Assembly (NCBI GenBank): GCA_000727475.1
Contig: KL647301.1
Location: 1,823,055 to 1,887,054 of the forward strand
Source of the DNA: Sarcocystis neurona
Lineage: Eukaryota > Apicomplexa > Conoidasida > Eucoccidiorida > Sarcocystidae
DNA length: 64,000 nucleotides
Direction of reading: 5' to 3'
Positions 38,101 to 50,636 of the stretch are shown piece after piece. A model generated the notes under the pieces. That model saw only the letters and a list, made by a program, of their open reading frames with translations. It was not told the DNA's origin and searched no databases. Position 1 is the first letter of the stretch. Every line of letters begins with the position of its first letter. A program made the position numbers and the translations under genes.

Positions 38101-41100
38101 TCTCGCACCAGGAATATTACACCTGCCTTCTGCCACAGTCTCTCTTTCGCGTTCTTCTTCCCTATTCTAAACCTCCTTGTCGCTTACTTTTTGCAGTGTC
38201 CTCCTCGGAACCAAGAACTCGCAGTGCAACAGTTCTTGTGTTGTCGTTCTGCTCTGCTCCCCTGCCTGTCCGAGTGACGGGTGACGCCCTCGCAAAACGA
38301 CACTGACCTCTCTTCTTCTAATGTGCTTTCATCCTTCTTCAACGCAGAAGCGTGCACTACAATCATTCAAGATATTGATGAGCACGATGCAAAGGCACGT
38401 TATCGTCGTGCAAAGGCATACACGCTGTTAGGTTTGATCAAGAGCGCGAAGGACGACCTCATCTTCATGGTCAAAAGTCCCTTCATGGAGCCCGGTGCAG
38501 TGTTAGCGGCGCGAGCTGCCCTTGCAGATCTACGCAGAATTGTGAATAAATCAGAGGTGCAAACGCGGCAGACGATGCTGAAAAGTGTGAGAGTTTTCTC
38601 GGAAAACAGAGTGACAAGCACGGATAGTCACAAGAGCAGTCCCACGTCCACGGAGGACAACGCAAAAGGGATACGGAAATACGGTTTCGGGGACATGGAC
38701 AGCGACGTGAAGGACGGAGGCGATTCGTACCACCACTCGGGTATTGAGGGGGCGAAACGTCGAGTGTTCTTCGAAGAGCTTGACTCTCCAACCACTGAAC
38801 AAACACAGCCACTTGTCAAGGACCCCGATGATAAGCAAGCCGCAGAAGAGCACCCTAAAGAAGGCCCTATGTCGTAAGCAGAAAAAAATTACTATCAGAG
38901 TAACATGCAGGAATCAACCGAGCGGCCACCTTGTTGCAGGTGGCTGCGTACGAATGGTTACGCCGAGTGCCACAGCGTTTGTTTCACTCGTTGACAAACA
39001 CGAAGAAGCAAGAGTGTGAGGGGTCATGCGTGCAGGCGGACGTCACAAGTTTCTATTTAGGGAGCACTTGTCTTAGTTTTCACCGGTTCATGAACAGTAA
39101 TTACCGGAAACAGAGTAGAGGACTCATGCACACACCCTCACTATATGCTTGTGGAGTTGGAACTTTATAATAGCAGCAGATTCAGCGAGTAGTACGTTTG
39201 CTTTGGACGGAGTCTGCAAAATTTCGGTGTTGCAGTGTTTGGTTGTGCACCGTGCAGTGGTAGCAACGAGTTTGTTGACAAGTAGTGGCAGTTCCGCTGA
39301 GAGCAAAAAACCACTAAACTGCTAGCAGAACAACAAGAAGACGTAGATCGAGTGATGCAACGGTGACGACGAGTAAAGATTATTGTCGTGATGTCATTCA
39401 CTCGGGTAGAAGGGCTGGCCAGGACAACTTCACGCGGGTTCTGGTACTTGGAAGAGCAGTAGGCTTTGAGACACGTGCCCTAGGGAAAACACTCAACACA
39501 CATTGTGGCTGAGCCTGCAGCTGTCTATGCATCACCTGTGAGAAGACAGCCGGCGCGGCGTGCGCAGTCGCAGCAGCGCTCACACGCTGAAGAAGGCACC
39601 GCTGCGCTCTGTCGTTATCTGAATTATGTGGAGTAAAATGGAGAAGTGGACGTATGAGCGACTGTGAGTTAGAACAATCGGTGAAGGGGAAGTATCAGCG
39701 ACTTCGCTGATTTGTACGTATGTGAGGACGCTATGAGCTCATTTTTGTCTACGGGGATGTACAGCGAGCGCGGTTAATGAAGAAGGCTAGCACGCGGCTG
39801 TTATGCCGAACATATACGACTGATACGCGCGTCGTATATGCCAACGTGGTTTCACTTGCGTAGTTGGTCGTTCACGGTCGTGCCAGTATGCAGGTTATAC
39901 GTGCGTGGAAATTTCTACTTGCACAATTAGATTATGTGGAACCGTAACTCCTTTCGTTCACTGGAGGTATCGCAGGGTCGCCGACAAGACCCTCGGGAGG
40001 GATTCGAGCTTTCAGATTCCTCAGAAGAGTTATACACGTATGCAAGCAATGTATACGTGTGTGCACTCACAAACGTATATCCCTGTGTAGAGTTACATAC
40101 GTGTTTACGTAAGACTTAGTTGCCGTACTCGCGGACACACACTTATACATATATGCGCAGTTTTCTCTTCGAATGTTGGAGGACGTGCCTGGGTCTTTCG
40201 CCACGCAGACTGGTGCTCTTCTGTTCAACGCCTACAGTGACTATCACGTAAAGCACTAAGTCCTCTTTCTTCACAGACGTGTACAAGAGATGACTGTGCG
40301 TGGCACGATTGTAGACACCCACAAACGACTGTGCTTCCCAGTATAACTGACACAGAAAGGATTGCGCAATTTTCCACAGCTGACACATATGATTTCCACC
40401 CTTAGAGGCACGTTCGAAGGGTGCCTAATGTACAAGGTTAATCGCAGTCGATACCTGGCTGGGAAAAGAACAACACACGTGCTGCAAAGGCTTTGGTTTT
40501 TCGGGCACAATTTGGACGCTACCTCCAGGTTGCTGTGCTTCTTGACGAAAACCTAAAGTCAACGCAGGCACCGGTGGTTTCAGGATATTGAGGAGACCGA
40601 ATCTTCATCGAGGGAGACACAGGAACGAGAACTACTGACAGAAGGGCGCCCACAACGTACTTCCTGGAAAAAGGTACGAAGCAGCGGGACAGGCGCATCC
40701 CTTTGAAGATATAGAAGCACACGTGAAGTCATTTTGAAGGGAACTTACCAAGAGATGGAAGCCTGCGCGTGGTTGGCCGCAGCTCATACGTTGACCCGTG
40801 AGACGTAGGACCCCATAGTGACGAGGAAAAAAAGATGCCACGGGGTCACACAAGCAAGTACGCACCTCTGTTATACTGTACGAAAATGCGAGACAGGCAC
40901 GTAGCGGAGGTTACTGTCACTGAGGACCACATGATTATACGTGTCTGCACAGGATGCATCGTTTTCCTAACCACACTTTACGCATGCAATGCAAGAAACA
41001 AAGACATCTGCGGCGGCTAAGTGCCTGCTCAATACTTGCCTTTGGCGCAGACAAGGCATCACGTTAATTCGCAAAAAAGAGGCCGCATGCAGTTAGGCTC

Positions 41101-42538
41101 GTGAATATGCACGCATCACTACATAGATGTTGACAGCGTTGTTGTTCAGCTCGATTTTGTCCTGAATGGTGGCCGTAACCCGACTCGATTGCATATGCGT
41201 ACATGCGTGTGGATGGGGAAAGTTCAATTTGTACCTACATACAGCGCGTCAACATCTATCACTACAGGTATACGTATCTATATATATATATGTATGGCTT
41301 AGTCGTACCCTTCGCTTAAATCGGCAAAGTCATGGATTCACGGCCGAACCCAGTTCCGAATGTGCCACTCAATTTTATCTGTGCGCGCACACCTCTGCAG
41401 GTCCGCATAATTAAGTCGAACAAGAAAAGGATAGTTCACAACTAAGCGTAGAACTCAAGCCGTACACTTGCGAGGCCACGAGCTTCACATGTGCTCTCAT
41501 GAGCTACTTCACACCTTGAGCACATCCGACCCACTTTGCCACTACCTTTGCACGTCTCAACAAACCACATTGCCTGACTTAGGCAGTCGTCTGGGATAAG
41601 GCTGTCATATGTCATTGTCAATTATTCGACGACAACCGTACACACCAGTACACGCATAGGTATGTACTTAGATGCAGGTGCGTGATTACATCAAAGCACC
41701 CCTCGACGGTTTTTACTCACACAGCGATGTACGTGTACACAGATGTCATGGTTAAAAACAAGGTGCACAAATTCTTGGTGTGCACATATCCAGGCAGGTA
41801 CAGGCAGGCTTTGCTGATCACGCATACATTCTGATCGGTGTCTTCGCAGTGCCTCCTGCGTGTGCGCCGTTCTTGTCGGGCTTCATTGCAGGACACAGGC
41901 CCGCCTCCCTTGGACAGGGAACAAACCAAGTCGCTGCTGATGGATCTCCTTGAGGTGTACACGGTAAGTCGATTGGCTGACATAAACAGTTTTCTGTGGA
42001 CGTCTCCTCGATCTCAAGATATGAACAAGCTTTCTGACTACAAGCACTAAGGAGATAGTCTCTTTTCTGCGTTGACGCCCAGTTTCCACGAGCCTATGTC
42101 AGCGTCACGACATCGTTGTTATCACTGCTGCAGTACACGCTTCGTCTGCAACTCGTGGCACGAGCTGAGAAGTGACGTCCCGTAGCAACGCAGAGACTTC
42201 ATGTAGATCTCTGACCGTATCGAGAAGTAGTAAAAAGTCCTTTACTTCCCACCTTTGTGCCATATACACAGGACCCTGAAAATCAAAAGCAACTTCACCA
42301 GATGGCCCGTGACTCGGATTTTGAGGTGAGGAGGTTCCTTGTACGAGCGAGAAAACTCTTGCCGCAGTTGCAAGAAGAAGTGTTCGAGAGGCACCAAGTC
42401 CCAGGAGCCTCTCACCGCGTAAGACTACGGGCGATGGAGAAGAGTGTGAGCTTTTGGCGTTCTGAAGACGAAGAACTGGACACGCTACGCAAAGAGTGCT
42501 GGGCTGCTGTCTTCGGGGATGTATTGGATATCGACTAG
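32155..42538 (+). CDS. TPR-domain protein, eight exons, 585 residues
   Basis: Exons: 32155-32256, 33394-33646, 35677-35838, 37114-37383, 38348-38873, 40568-40673, 41892-41963, 42272-42538. All introns are GT-AG, every phase agrees, and the sum is 1758 nt including TAG. The start ATG has A at -3 and G at +4. Residues 1-118 are helical and charged (KEDKEKEQIAEALAACEPKV). Residues 125-172 hold PRTWEDLPEDELAERL. Residues about 189-303 form three TPR motifs, including SYDTALMRFTQGVQLL, then FLRNQAQAALKLEKYQECLK and ARYRRAKAYTLLGLIKSAKD. TPR domains bind partner proteins, often chaperone tails. Residues 340-470 are polar and probably disordered. The C-terminus (FEVRRFLVRARKLLPQLQEE) is helical and unassigned. 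There is no catalytic domain, signal peptide or membrane segment. It is strikingly free of Gln/Ala runs. A co-chaperone or adaptor role is inferred only from the TPRs. Confidence 0.85.
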
Positions 42539-43444
42539 CAAGGCTCTGCAGTACGACAGTGCTTTGCAGTTGAAAACTACCCCATTCCTTTATCCCCATT
42601 GTCTCGCTACATGTTCGTTTTCGTCTTTGTGTGTAGAGATTCGCTGTACTCCGCCGTGAATGCAGGATACGCGTAGCGCAGGGCACCATTTCACTATACA
42701 GCGGCTCTTTTTCGACCTTTCTACGACAAAGACCGTGGTGACTTGTTCTACGTCGATTACCCCGCGTTCTGTACCCACAGATACACCAACAGGACGTCCA
42801 CGTAGCTGCAGGTGCATACATATTTGGTACCTACACGGACGAAGGAACCAATCGTGTATACCTACGAGGGCGCTCCTGACACCGACACTTCTTTCTAAGC
42901 AAGTACGACCTGGGGAGCGGAAAGCGTCAGGAAGTTTCCTGATATCTGTTGTCAAGGATTGTGCTGACTACTGCGCACTGCTGCAAGAAAGACAGCAGTT
43001 GGACTGCTTGTAAGGATGCAACGAACGCAGTGGCGCGAAGAGACAAGTTCGGTTACCTAATCAACATCACAAGAGAGATTCGCGGGTGCGACGTAGCATA
43101 GGACTATCCGGTTTAGGGACAATAGCCGGCCCATACCTTGTTTCTACTGTGTGGTCGAATTTTCAACTTGGTGTTCCATTCTCTGCAAGGTTCAACCCAC
43201 TATCTCGTCAGCTTGAGCGGCCAGGGCCACCGTGCGTGATGATAACAACTCGTACGAAATCCTTTTTTGGTTTGCGGTATTTGAATTTGTGCATTTTCTC
43301 CCCTTTCTCATGTAAGCGTTCGCCCCAGCTTACGACAAGCGAAGGTTCTGTGTGACAACACGGCACGGCTCACTACTGGACTCACCGCACCCGCAGCTTT
43401 CATCAAAGGTGCGCATCCCCTCTATTCACTCCTTTCCAATATTT

Positions 43445-43577
43445 CTTATCGAGTGGTAACTTCTCTTGAGATCTGCGTAGTACTACCTGGTTTACACCGC
43501 TGAGGAGTAAATACCTTGCGTAGATTGTACCATAGACCAGGCAACTCAAGCCGCCGGCATAAAACAGCACTCTCCGA
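43445..43577. repeat. Copy 1 of a diverged direct duplication
   Basis: About 130 bp roughly 78% identical to 44066-44190 in the same orientation. On the minus strand it contains a possible exon after a TTCATTGTAG acceptor, reading IPVNGRRVLFYAGGLSCLVY and then GTIYA, up to a GTATTT donor. The peptide is hydrophobic and could span a membrane. Divergence is similar inside and outside the possible exon, so selection on a protein is not demonstrated. Confidence 0.7.
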
Positions 43578-43671
43578 CCATTCACAGGGATCTACAATGA
43601 AGAGCTGTATATGTGCGTGTCCCGTGCTGGCCACAGAATGCAGTAAGTCCTGTATTCGGAAATTTATGGCT

Positions 43672-43742
43672 TCTGTCACTCCTTCTTCACCTGAGAATTT
43701 TCATGATTTCTGTCACTCGTTATTCAACTGGGAATTTTCGTC
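43672..43742. repeat. 37-bp tandem repeat, two diverged copies
   Basis: TCTGTCACTCCTTCTTCACC and TCTGTCACTCGTTATTCAAC begin two adjacent units at 43672 and 43709. Both continue TGRGAATTTTC. This is a small local duplication between the two larger copies. Confidence 0.8.
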
Positions 43743-43986
43743 ACTACTGGAGACTGACGTACGCGCTGTTACCCAGCAGTTGGCGTCCTACTTAGTGAAG
43801 CGGTTGTCGATGTACTAGTCACTCGTCCTACCCCAGACGTGTAGTTCGTGCATCACTAGTGACTATTCGCATAAACATACAGGAAATGTGAGTGCTGACA
43901 TCGACATATAATTTCCTATATCATTTTTCAGTGTCATTAAAAAGCGTTAATCGTAGTGTACTACTAAAGGGTACGACCGCGCATTA

Positions 43987-44013
43987 CCCAGTGGCACGAG
44001 ACATGCCACTGGG
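43987..44013. other. Perfect 10-bp stem hairpin
   Basis: CCCAGTGGCA at 43987-43996 is exactly complementary to TGCCACTGGG at 44004-44013, with a 7-base loop. It is not followed by a T run. It could be a chance inverted repeat or a structured RNA element. Confidence 0.6.
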
Positions 44014-44065
44014 CGTGTTCCATCAGGGGGCCGCCTGTCTTCTGCTCATTCCTTCGCGGTGTTTC

Positions 44066-44190
44066 TTAGGAAGTGGTGACTTCGCCCAAGATCTGCATGA
44101 TACTACGTGCTTCACACCGCTGACGAGGAATTACCTTCCGTAGACTGCAGCATAAACGAGGCAATTCAAGCCGCCTGCATAAACCAGCGT
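44066..44190. repeat. Copy 2 of a diverged direct duplication
   Basis: The partner of 43445-43577. The minus-strand reading is TLVYAGGLNCLVYAAVYGR, ending at GGAAG before a GTAATT donor-like site. Copy 1 reads VLFYAGGLSCLVYGTIYA at the same place. The downstream (intron-like) flank is also about 76% identical, so the duplication covers more than a possible exon. Confidence 0.7.
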
Positions 44191-46377
44191 TCCACTCCTC
44201 TTTTCTCTCAGTTACACCGACAGACGTGCAGCTCACGTCTTCAAGTATACAGAACATATCGGGCTTTACCACAGAAGCGGCCGCAAGAATAATGCCTCGT
44301 GACGCCGACGGGGTGATGAGTTGATGCGCCAGTTCGCTTTCGATGATGCTGGATGACTGCGGCAAGGTGCCAGTGGATACACAGCTAGGACAGATATGGA
44401 GTGCTGACACCGTGGTATATTTGTCTCGGTGTAAAGGGAGCGCCGCTTCGTACACTGAACTTGGTAGGTCTGACTGCCGAAGCTTTGTAGGCTTACGGAA
44501 ACAGATCTGTGAAGGCGCAGACTTGGCGAACGCTCCAATCTCTACCTAGTTCGCAACGATGAACATGGTGCACGTGGATACACAGCTTCACAGAAGTCTG
44601 AGGGCCTGACGAAGAGTGTAGACGAGAAGGCAGTATGCCTGTGCTCCAGAATTCAGCTAAGTGGTAGAGGCACACGTATTATCAGAGAAGCCGGAGTGTG
44701 CAGAACGCATAGCGAAGAAGACTTGCTGAGACATATGTAAGAACCTCAATGTGAGAGACTGACTCAAGCACGTTTACTCACAGTACAAGAAAGGGGTGCA
44801 GACACACGTTACTAGACATTTGTGAACCTCCTCCCGTAGCTGCAAGGAGAAAGCGCAGGTGAGATGCGTGGAACTGTAGGCTGAAGTCCCTTGCGTCGCA
44901 GGGCACGGTTCAATCTATCAAATGACTAAGGTCACCAGCTGCTGCATGAAGTTGTATACCGTCTGTTGGATGCCGACCTAGCAATCGCTTGCACTTCATC
45001 AAAAGTGTGCAAAGGGAGAGCTACGGAACTGCTAGAAATGCAGAGGTGGACACAAATATATATGTCTATACAGGTATATACATTTCGGTGGGGAGGTGAA
45101 ACGCGCCATTCGCGTTGTCTACTCCTTTTCAAGAAGCGGTTGCCAGTCAGTAGCTAGCCAATGTGCGTGCGCAAGGGGAAAAATGTATTCTCTGCTTGCG
45201 CACTTGCCGAAGGTATTCGCACACACATTCATATGTACATATACATATATATATATATATATATATGTGCATCTTAGCAGAAGAATTATACTTTGTATAT
45301 GTGTACATGTGAATAGTTTGTCGTGATTGATTGCCGACGTACGCTGCCATAAATATTCGCTTGACGACGATGTATGGGCGGCGAAATCAATGGAACGCGT
45401 AGCGGGCAAGCGCTGCAGATACACTCGTGAGCGATTGTAGCTGCCACTTTGTTCACTAACATTCGTGGTAGTGGAAAAATCAAGGACAAAAGAGGCGACA
45501 CCTGTTCTGACAGTTGAAAAGTTGATCACGAAAGACGTAGTAAGCAGCGCTCTCGTAACACGATCCATACTTTGATAAAGAGCAAGCACCTTTACTTTTA
45601 AAGTCACCAACTCATTTTTATCCACTGCCGCGACTCGTGGTTTTCCCACAGGTCCTATTGAATGCCAGAAGCGGCGAATGTATTGCTGAACTTGTGGGTG
45701 TAATGGGTGATCGCAATATAGAGAAAGCGAGGAACTGGAGACAACAAGTAAATCACAGTGAGGCAATCTTCTGTAGAAGTATACGTACGAGGGTTCTCCT
45801 TGACAGAGAAAACGGCTAAATGAAGAGAGGAGAAATTACAGAAAGAGAAGGGCAAGCAGAAGCCGCCGCAAAGCTCAGGAAATAAGAGGGTAACAAACGC
45901 GGAATAGAACAGAGACCGTAGTGAAAGTCGAGTAAATTCCAGGATCTAGTAGAAAGCTGGTCAAAGTGTTCAAGGGCGAAAGCCCACATAGGTGGATAGC
46001 GAGACAAACGCACAAAGAAACAAAAAAGCCTACGAAAGAGTATAGCAACCCGACGGGTGAGATTGCTGTTGTGTGAAAAGGTGAAGACGTAAGCACCAGG
46101 TATAACAAAGACAAAAAGAAAAATGGAGAGGTCGTCAGAAGTCGAGGAAACAGGAAGGCCCACTTGAATACCAACGATGCGACACATGTATCATAGAGAA
46201 ACTTGCAATGTGAACGTCGAGAAGAAATCCAGTAGAGGGCCTGTAGAAGCTGGCGCGGGCACGGTGAAACGCGTCCTAGAGAACTCTGAAGCCAAAAGGC
46301 TATACGAAACTCCAGAAAATGAAATGCTTTAAGTAGAAGAATTCGACCTGCAGACTTGCAGTCCAGCAAGTACTCAC

Positions 46378-46588
46378 GCAGGAAGTCTTTCGGCGACGCG
46401 CAGCTTGGCACTTCTGGCCCTGAGGGACAATGCGTGGAGAACAACTCGTGGCCATCGCGTGTGCTGTTGCTTTCTTGCTGCTGCGGCTTCATATTCTCTG
46501 TCGTTGTTCTGCTGCTGCTATCATATCCAATAGAGTCCTCCCCCTCGCGTGCGTGTGTGGTCCACACACGATTCCTGTTCCATTCCAT
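46378..46588 (-). CDS. Probable exon of an unidentified minus-strand gene
   Basis: A 70-codon open block from ATG 46588, or from a CTCCACAG acceptor at 46591, to a consensus GTGAGT donor at 46377, leaving one base over. It reads MEWNRNRVWTTHAREGEDSI and later SGPEVPSCASPKDFL. It is polar, with no domain. The strong donor and normal residue mix suggest a real exon. The plus strand upstream of it (46.9-47.8 kb) is purine-rich, as the pyrimidine-rich introns of a minus-strand gene would be. Neighbouring exons were not found. Confidence 0.35.
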
Positions 46589-46591
46589 CTG

Positions 46592-49500
46592 CTGTGGAGT
46601 GAGTGACACTTCACCGCCTTCCGCGTGCAGACACAGATGCCACCTGCCTGCTCGGCTGTAGGCTGTCTGTGTGTCTACCCAACCGTGCCTCTGTCTGTCT
46701 ATTTATCTACTTAGGAGTGTACCTGTGCGTCTATATATCGAATTATGCGTGCATCCCTTCGATAACGTAGTATTCACACGAAAGCTCACGTACACACATG
46801 TGGCCGTGGCCGAGACGCACGGCACACCTCACGGTGCTGCCTTGTGACGCGGGTCCGCGTCCACGCAAGTGTTTCTTTTTGGCTATAATTGATCCCTTGT
46901 GTTCGCCACATATCGCCGCTATTGGCGCTGCCTGGAAAGGACAATTTCTTGTTTCAGAAAAGTCGGCTTCGCCGTCAACGTTACAAAAAAATTAACGACA
47001 CTCTTTTGAGAAAAGTGGCTGGGAGTCGGAAAGTGACAAGGGAAATTCTTGCAGACGACAGGATGCACACCGTTCGCAGGCGCTGATTCCTCACCGGCGG
47101 TTGCGCAGGATAGCCTCTGCCGTCGGGCGGATGGGCTTCTGTGGTAGTAACAAGCAAAGCAGGCAGGCGCGCGCCAGACCACGACGTCCAGCAGGGGAAT
47201 GGATGAAGCGTCATGAGAGGTCGGCTACAACACGTAAGACAGGGGGCCGCGCGGACTACGCACATATGAGAGAGGAACGGGATAAAAGGACTCACCTAAG
47301 GAGAGAGAAGAACAAGCAGCGGTACTTTCAGGAACTGGCGACATAGCAGGTTGGAAGCCGGCAAGACAAACGACAGCAACACTAAGGATCAAGACGCAGG
47401 AGAGGAAAACTGTTAAGGAGCAGAGAATACGGAGGATGTGTACAAAACAGGCCCACGAATACGTTTCATTGTCGAATTGAGGAACGGAGCGACAGAGACG
47501 GAAATGACAGGAAACTCAAGAGACTGGAAGGCCCATCCCCCAAGGAACCCCTAAGGCTGCGTGACGACCCTAGAGGAAAATGCAAGACTGAACAGGAAGG
47601 AGGACATCGCGAAGCCGACCAGGCTTAGGAGATGTGAAAGATATGCGGAAAAAGAGAACTGCGACTTCGGCTGTCTACGTAGAAGCAAAGCGGAACGCTT
47701 GGCAGGTCAAACGGCCTGTGTGCTGACTTTGAAAGCGGTTCTTGGTCTTGTCGTAAGAAAACCAGTAGGCGCCAGATGGGAGGAAAGTGGTCTAAATAGC
47801 AAGAAAAAGTGAAAGCCTATGAAATGCTGTGTATCTTTGAGTGTACGTGTTGGAACCGATGGACACTGAGTAGCAAAGGAAACTCTCATCACATACACAC
47901 ATACATACACATATATATACATATATATATATATGTATACGTACACACACGTATATACAAAGGTACTTATACATAGTTAAATATGCGCAGGCGCGTAGGT
48001 ACAGTTGCTTGATCGTGCACATCTGTGCTTGTACGCATTTGCGACATATATATATATATATATATGTTTTTAGTGAAATCCAACAGATAGTTGAGTCATT
48101 CTTCATTTAGAATAAGACAAGTAGATATGAGAGACATAAACAAAAATACGTACGGCAGAGAAGTTCACGCACGATTTCACGGAGCGCGAAGAGTGAGCAC
48201 AGAAAGTTTACAAGCCAGCGTACTCTCAGACTCGCGTTCCTTCAAGTGAAACATCTATCTCTCTCTCTTTCTATGTATATATTTGCATACGCATGTGTAT
48301 ACGAGTACATGAGGCTGCACTTGCATATACGCAGGTCCACACTAATGAATGCGGAGGGCGAGAAGACCCCGCCAGACGACAAATATGCGCCTGTCGCGTG
48401 GCTCGGGCACGTAGGTGTGCACACACACACAAGAAAAGAGACGTAACAACCTGTAGTCCGCACAGAGTACTTCCCTGCGTCGTCCAGTGTACGGGAGTCG
48501 CACACCGGAGAATTTTTCCACAACGGGGAGGGGGTCTTGTGCGGGTGTGTGTGCAGTGGATGAATACAGAGAAACAGAGACTGGATTCTGAGACGACCGC
48601 CGCAGGTATGGCTCGCGCTCTAGTTATGATCGCAGTATCCGGATCCGATGGCAGGAATACGAATACCGAAGAACTTTCATGAAGTGTGAAAGAAGTATCA
48701 TATGTTCCGTAGCTCACGACTGCTGCTGCTGCTGCAGCTGTGATGACCACTGGGCTGCTTGAGTGCGGTGCTGCTTCTGCTTCCGTCTACAACCGCAGCA
48801 ACTTAACCCTTGCGCGTCTAGTAGGCGTGTGTCTACTTCCACTTACACACACATACACACACACGCACGGCGTAGTTCTACCCATGTGCGCCCGTGCACT
48901 CCCTAAGATGTGGACGGATCTATCGCCGCTCCATCGCGACGCACCACCTGCTGATGCGTACGCCCAGCACTCGCGGACTGCGTCTTCGCATGACTTCCCA
49001 CACCCGTACGTGTCCCTCCATTTTCTTCATTCCCACGCGCGTATCTCCCGCAGATACCTGTTTTCACGTCTACAAGGGTTTTTTACAAGAATGTCTTAGG
49101 GGCAGCACGCAGCTACACCCGCAGGGACATCAGGCTGCCGCGCTTGAATGCGAGTGCGCCCTGCAGATCTCTTCGCGCTGAGAGAAACCTGTTTACGTCC
49201 ACCGGCCCTTTTCATCTGCGTATCTATCTCTTCTTATGTGAGTATGGTGGGTGGGTCCGCGTATGGGCAACCCCACGCGTGGACACACAACGTGAGGACT
49301 GCACGCGCGCAAGCGGGCATTCCTTGGTTCTACAGATACACATTTCTTTGAGAGAAAGAGAGACACGTTTACATGTATCTATACGTGTATCTTTTGTAAG
49401 TATAAACATGTGTACCGTTTCACAAGAATCGAAGCACACCCCTAGGCATGGTTGCACGCGGCAGAACTCTGGCGCCTTCGCCTGAAAAACGCGCGTCGCC

Positions 49501-50603
49501 ACGTTCCTGTGAACAACTCCAGATGCACGCGCATTCTTGTGCGGTATGCCGCTCAGACAACGGTCTCTCTCGCTCTCGCCTTGCGAGGGAAACAGTCACA
49601 AAGGGACGCGCACGTCTACCTGAGAGATTCTCAGGGCTCTCTCACCTTATGAAGCGGTCTCCAGACTCTTGGCCCGCTGCGACCCTGTTCTGAGCAGCAG
49701 ACGTGTCGTCGCTCGCACACAGCACACAGCAGCGCGACGTGAGCAGACAACGTCTGCTGGGCCGTGATACAAGCCGTGCTACCGACCCACAGGTGTACCA
49801 GGGCAACCTATCCAGACACACATATAGCTGTGTATTCTCGGGTAAGTCTCGCGGACACACACACATATATATTCTCGTGTACGTTTCGCGGGAACTGGAC
49901 ACAGAAAACGGCGGCACATTTTCACGGAAAAAGACGGAAACTCTCTATCCGGATATGCCAAAGGAGAGCTGGTAAGGAGGACATGGCGATCGAGTGCAGA
50001 AGCAGCCTCTGTGCTCGAGTGTAGTGACGGCTCCTCCTACCAAGAGAGCTTCTCTTCGCCCTGTGAAGTTAATCTAAGCCAAGCAATCACTAGGGAGAAA
50101 TACACGTCGAACAAAAAGTCCTTGATAGCCAGGAGCGGGCGCGTAGGCAGCGCGTATCTGTCTTTCTTGTCGAATTTGTAACTACAAATCAACACACAAG
50201 AAGTACACGCACGCGTGCATGTGCCCCACTGTTGTTTCCATATGTACGCGCACGCATATTGTAGAAACGTACTGCAAACATTTGTCGACGCGGAGTGCAC
50301 AGATTAAAAGGACTTTGCGTGCACACGGCGACCCTCCACGAAATGTGGCCTTGCCGGGAGAATCGGAGGACGACGGAAGAAAAGTGAAACACAGGACAGT
50401 TAAGGTCCCGCTCCTCAATCTCAACAGGGAAGTCTCATTGAGCAATTACGTAATTTCGAACCGGTCCCCAGCACAGGCGCACGTCTAATCAAAGCCTCTC
50501 ATATACGAGAAAGAGAGAGATAGAAAAAGTGAGACAGACGCACACACACACACATTATACGACCACGCACATATATATATATACATATACGCATATGTAT
50601 GGG

Positions 50604-50636
<33 letters not shown>

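Larger units (their letters stand above)
42539..46377. other. Repeat-poor region with a diverged duplication and no assignable gene
   Basis: Holds the 43.45/44.07 kb duplication, a 37-bp tandem repeat, a perfect hairpin and a (TA)n tract at 45243-45266. The longest open frames are on the minus strand. One is a 215-codon frame at 45766-45119 whose centre reads KNELVTLKVKVLALYQSMDR but whose end runs through the TA tract (YIYIYIYVYV). It may contain an exon, but no boundary is clear. Confidence 0.4.

Noticed and set aside
38911..39015. Exon candidate right after TPR exon 5
   Set aside because: It would need a 37-bp intron. The acceptor at 40568 fits the phase and gives a normal-length intron.
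42105..42821. Minus-strand ORF of 238 codons ending in a coding-like segment (WEVKDFLLLLDTVRDLHEVS)
   Set aside because: It is antisense to the last TPR-gene exon and intron, whose plus-strand reading has exact splice phases. The segment is probably chance.
45119..45766. 215-codon minus-strand ORF
   Set aside because: Its last third is translated TA microsatellite and no splice borders or domain are clear. At most a small exon is hidden in its centre.
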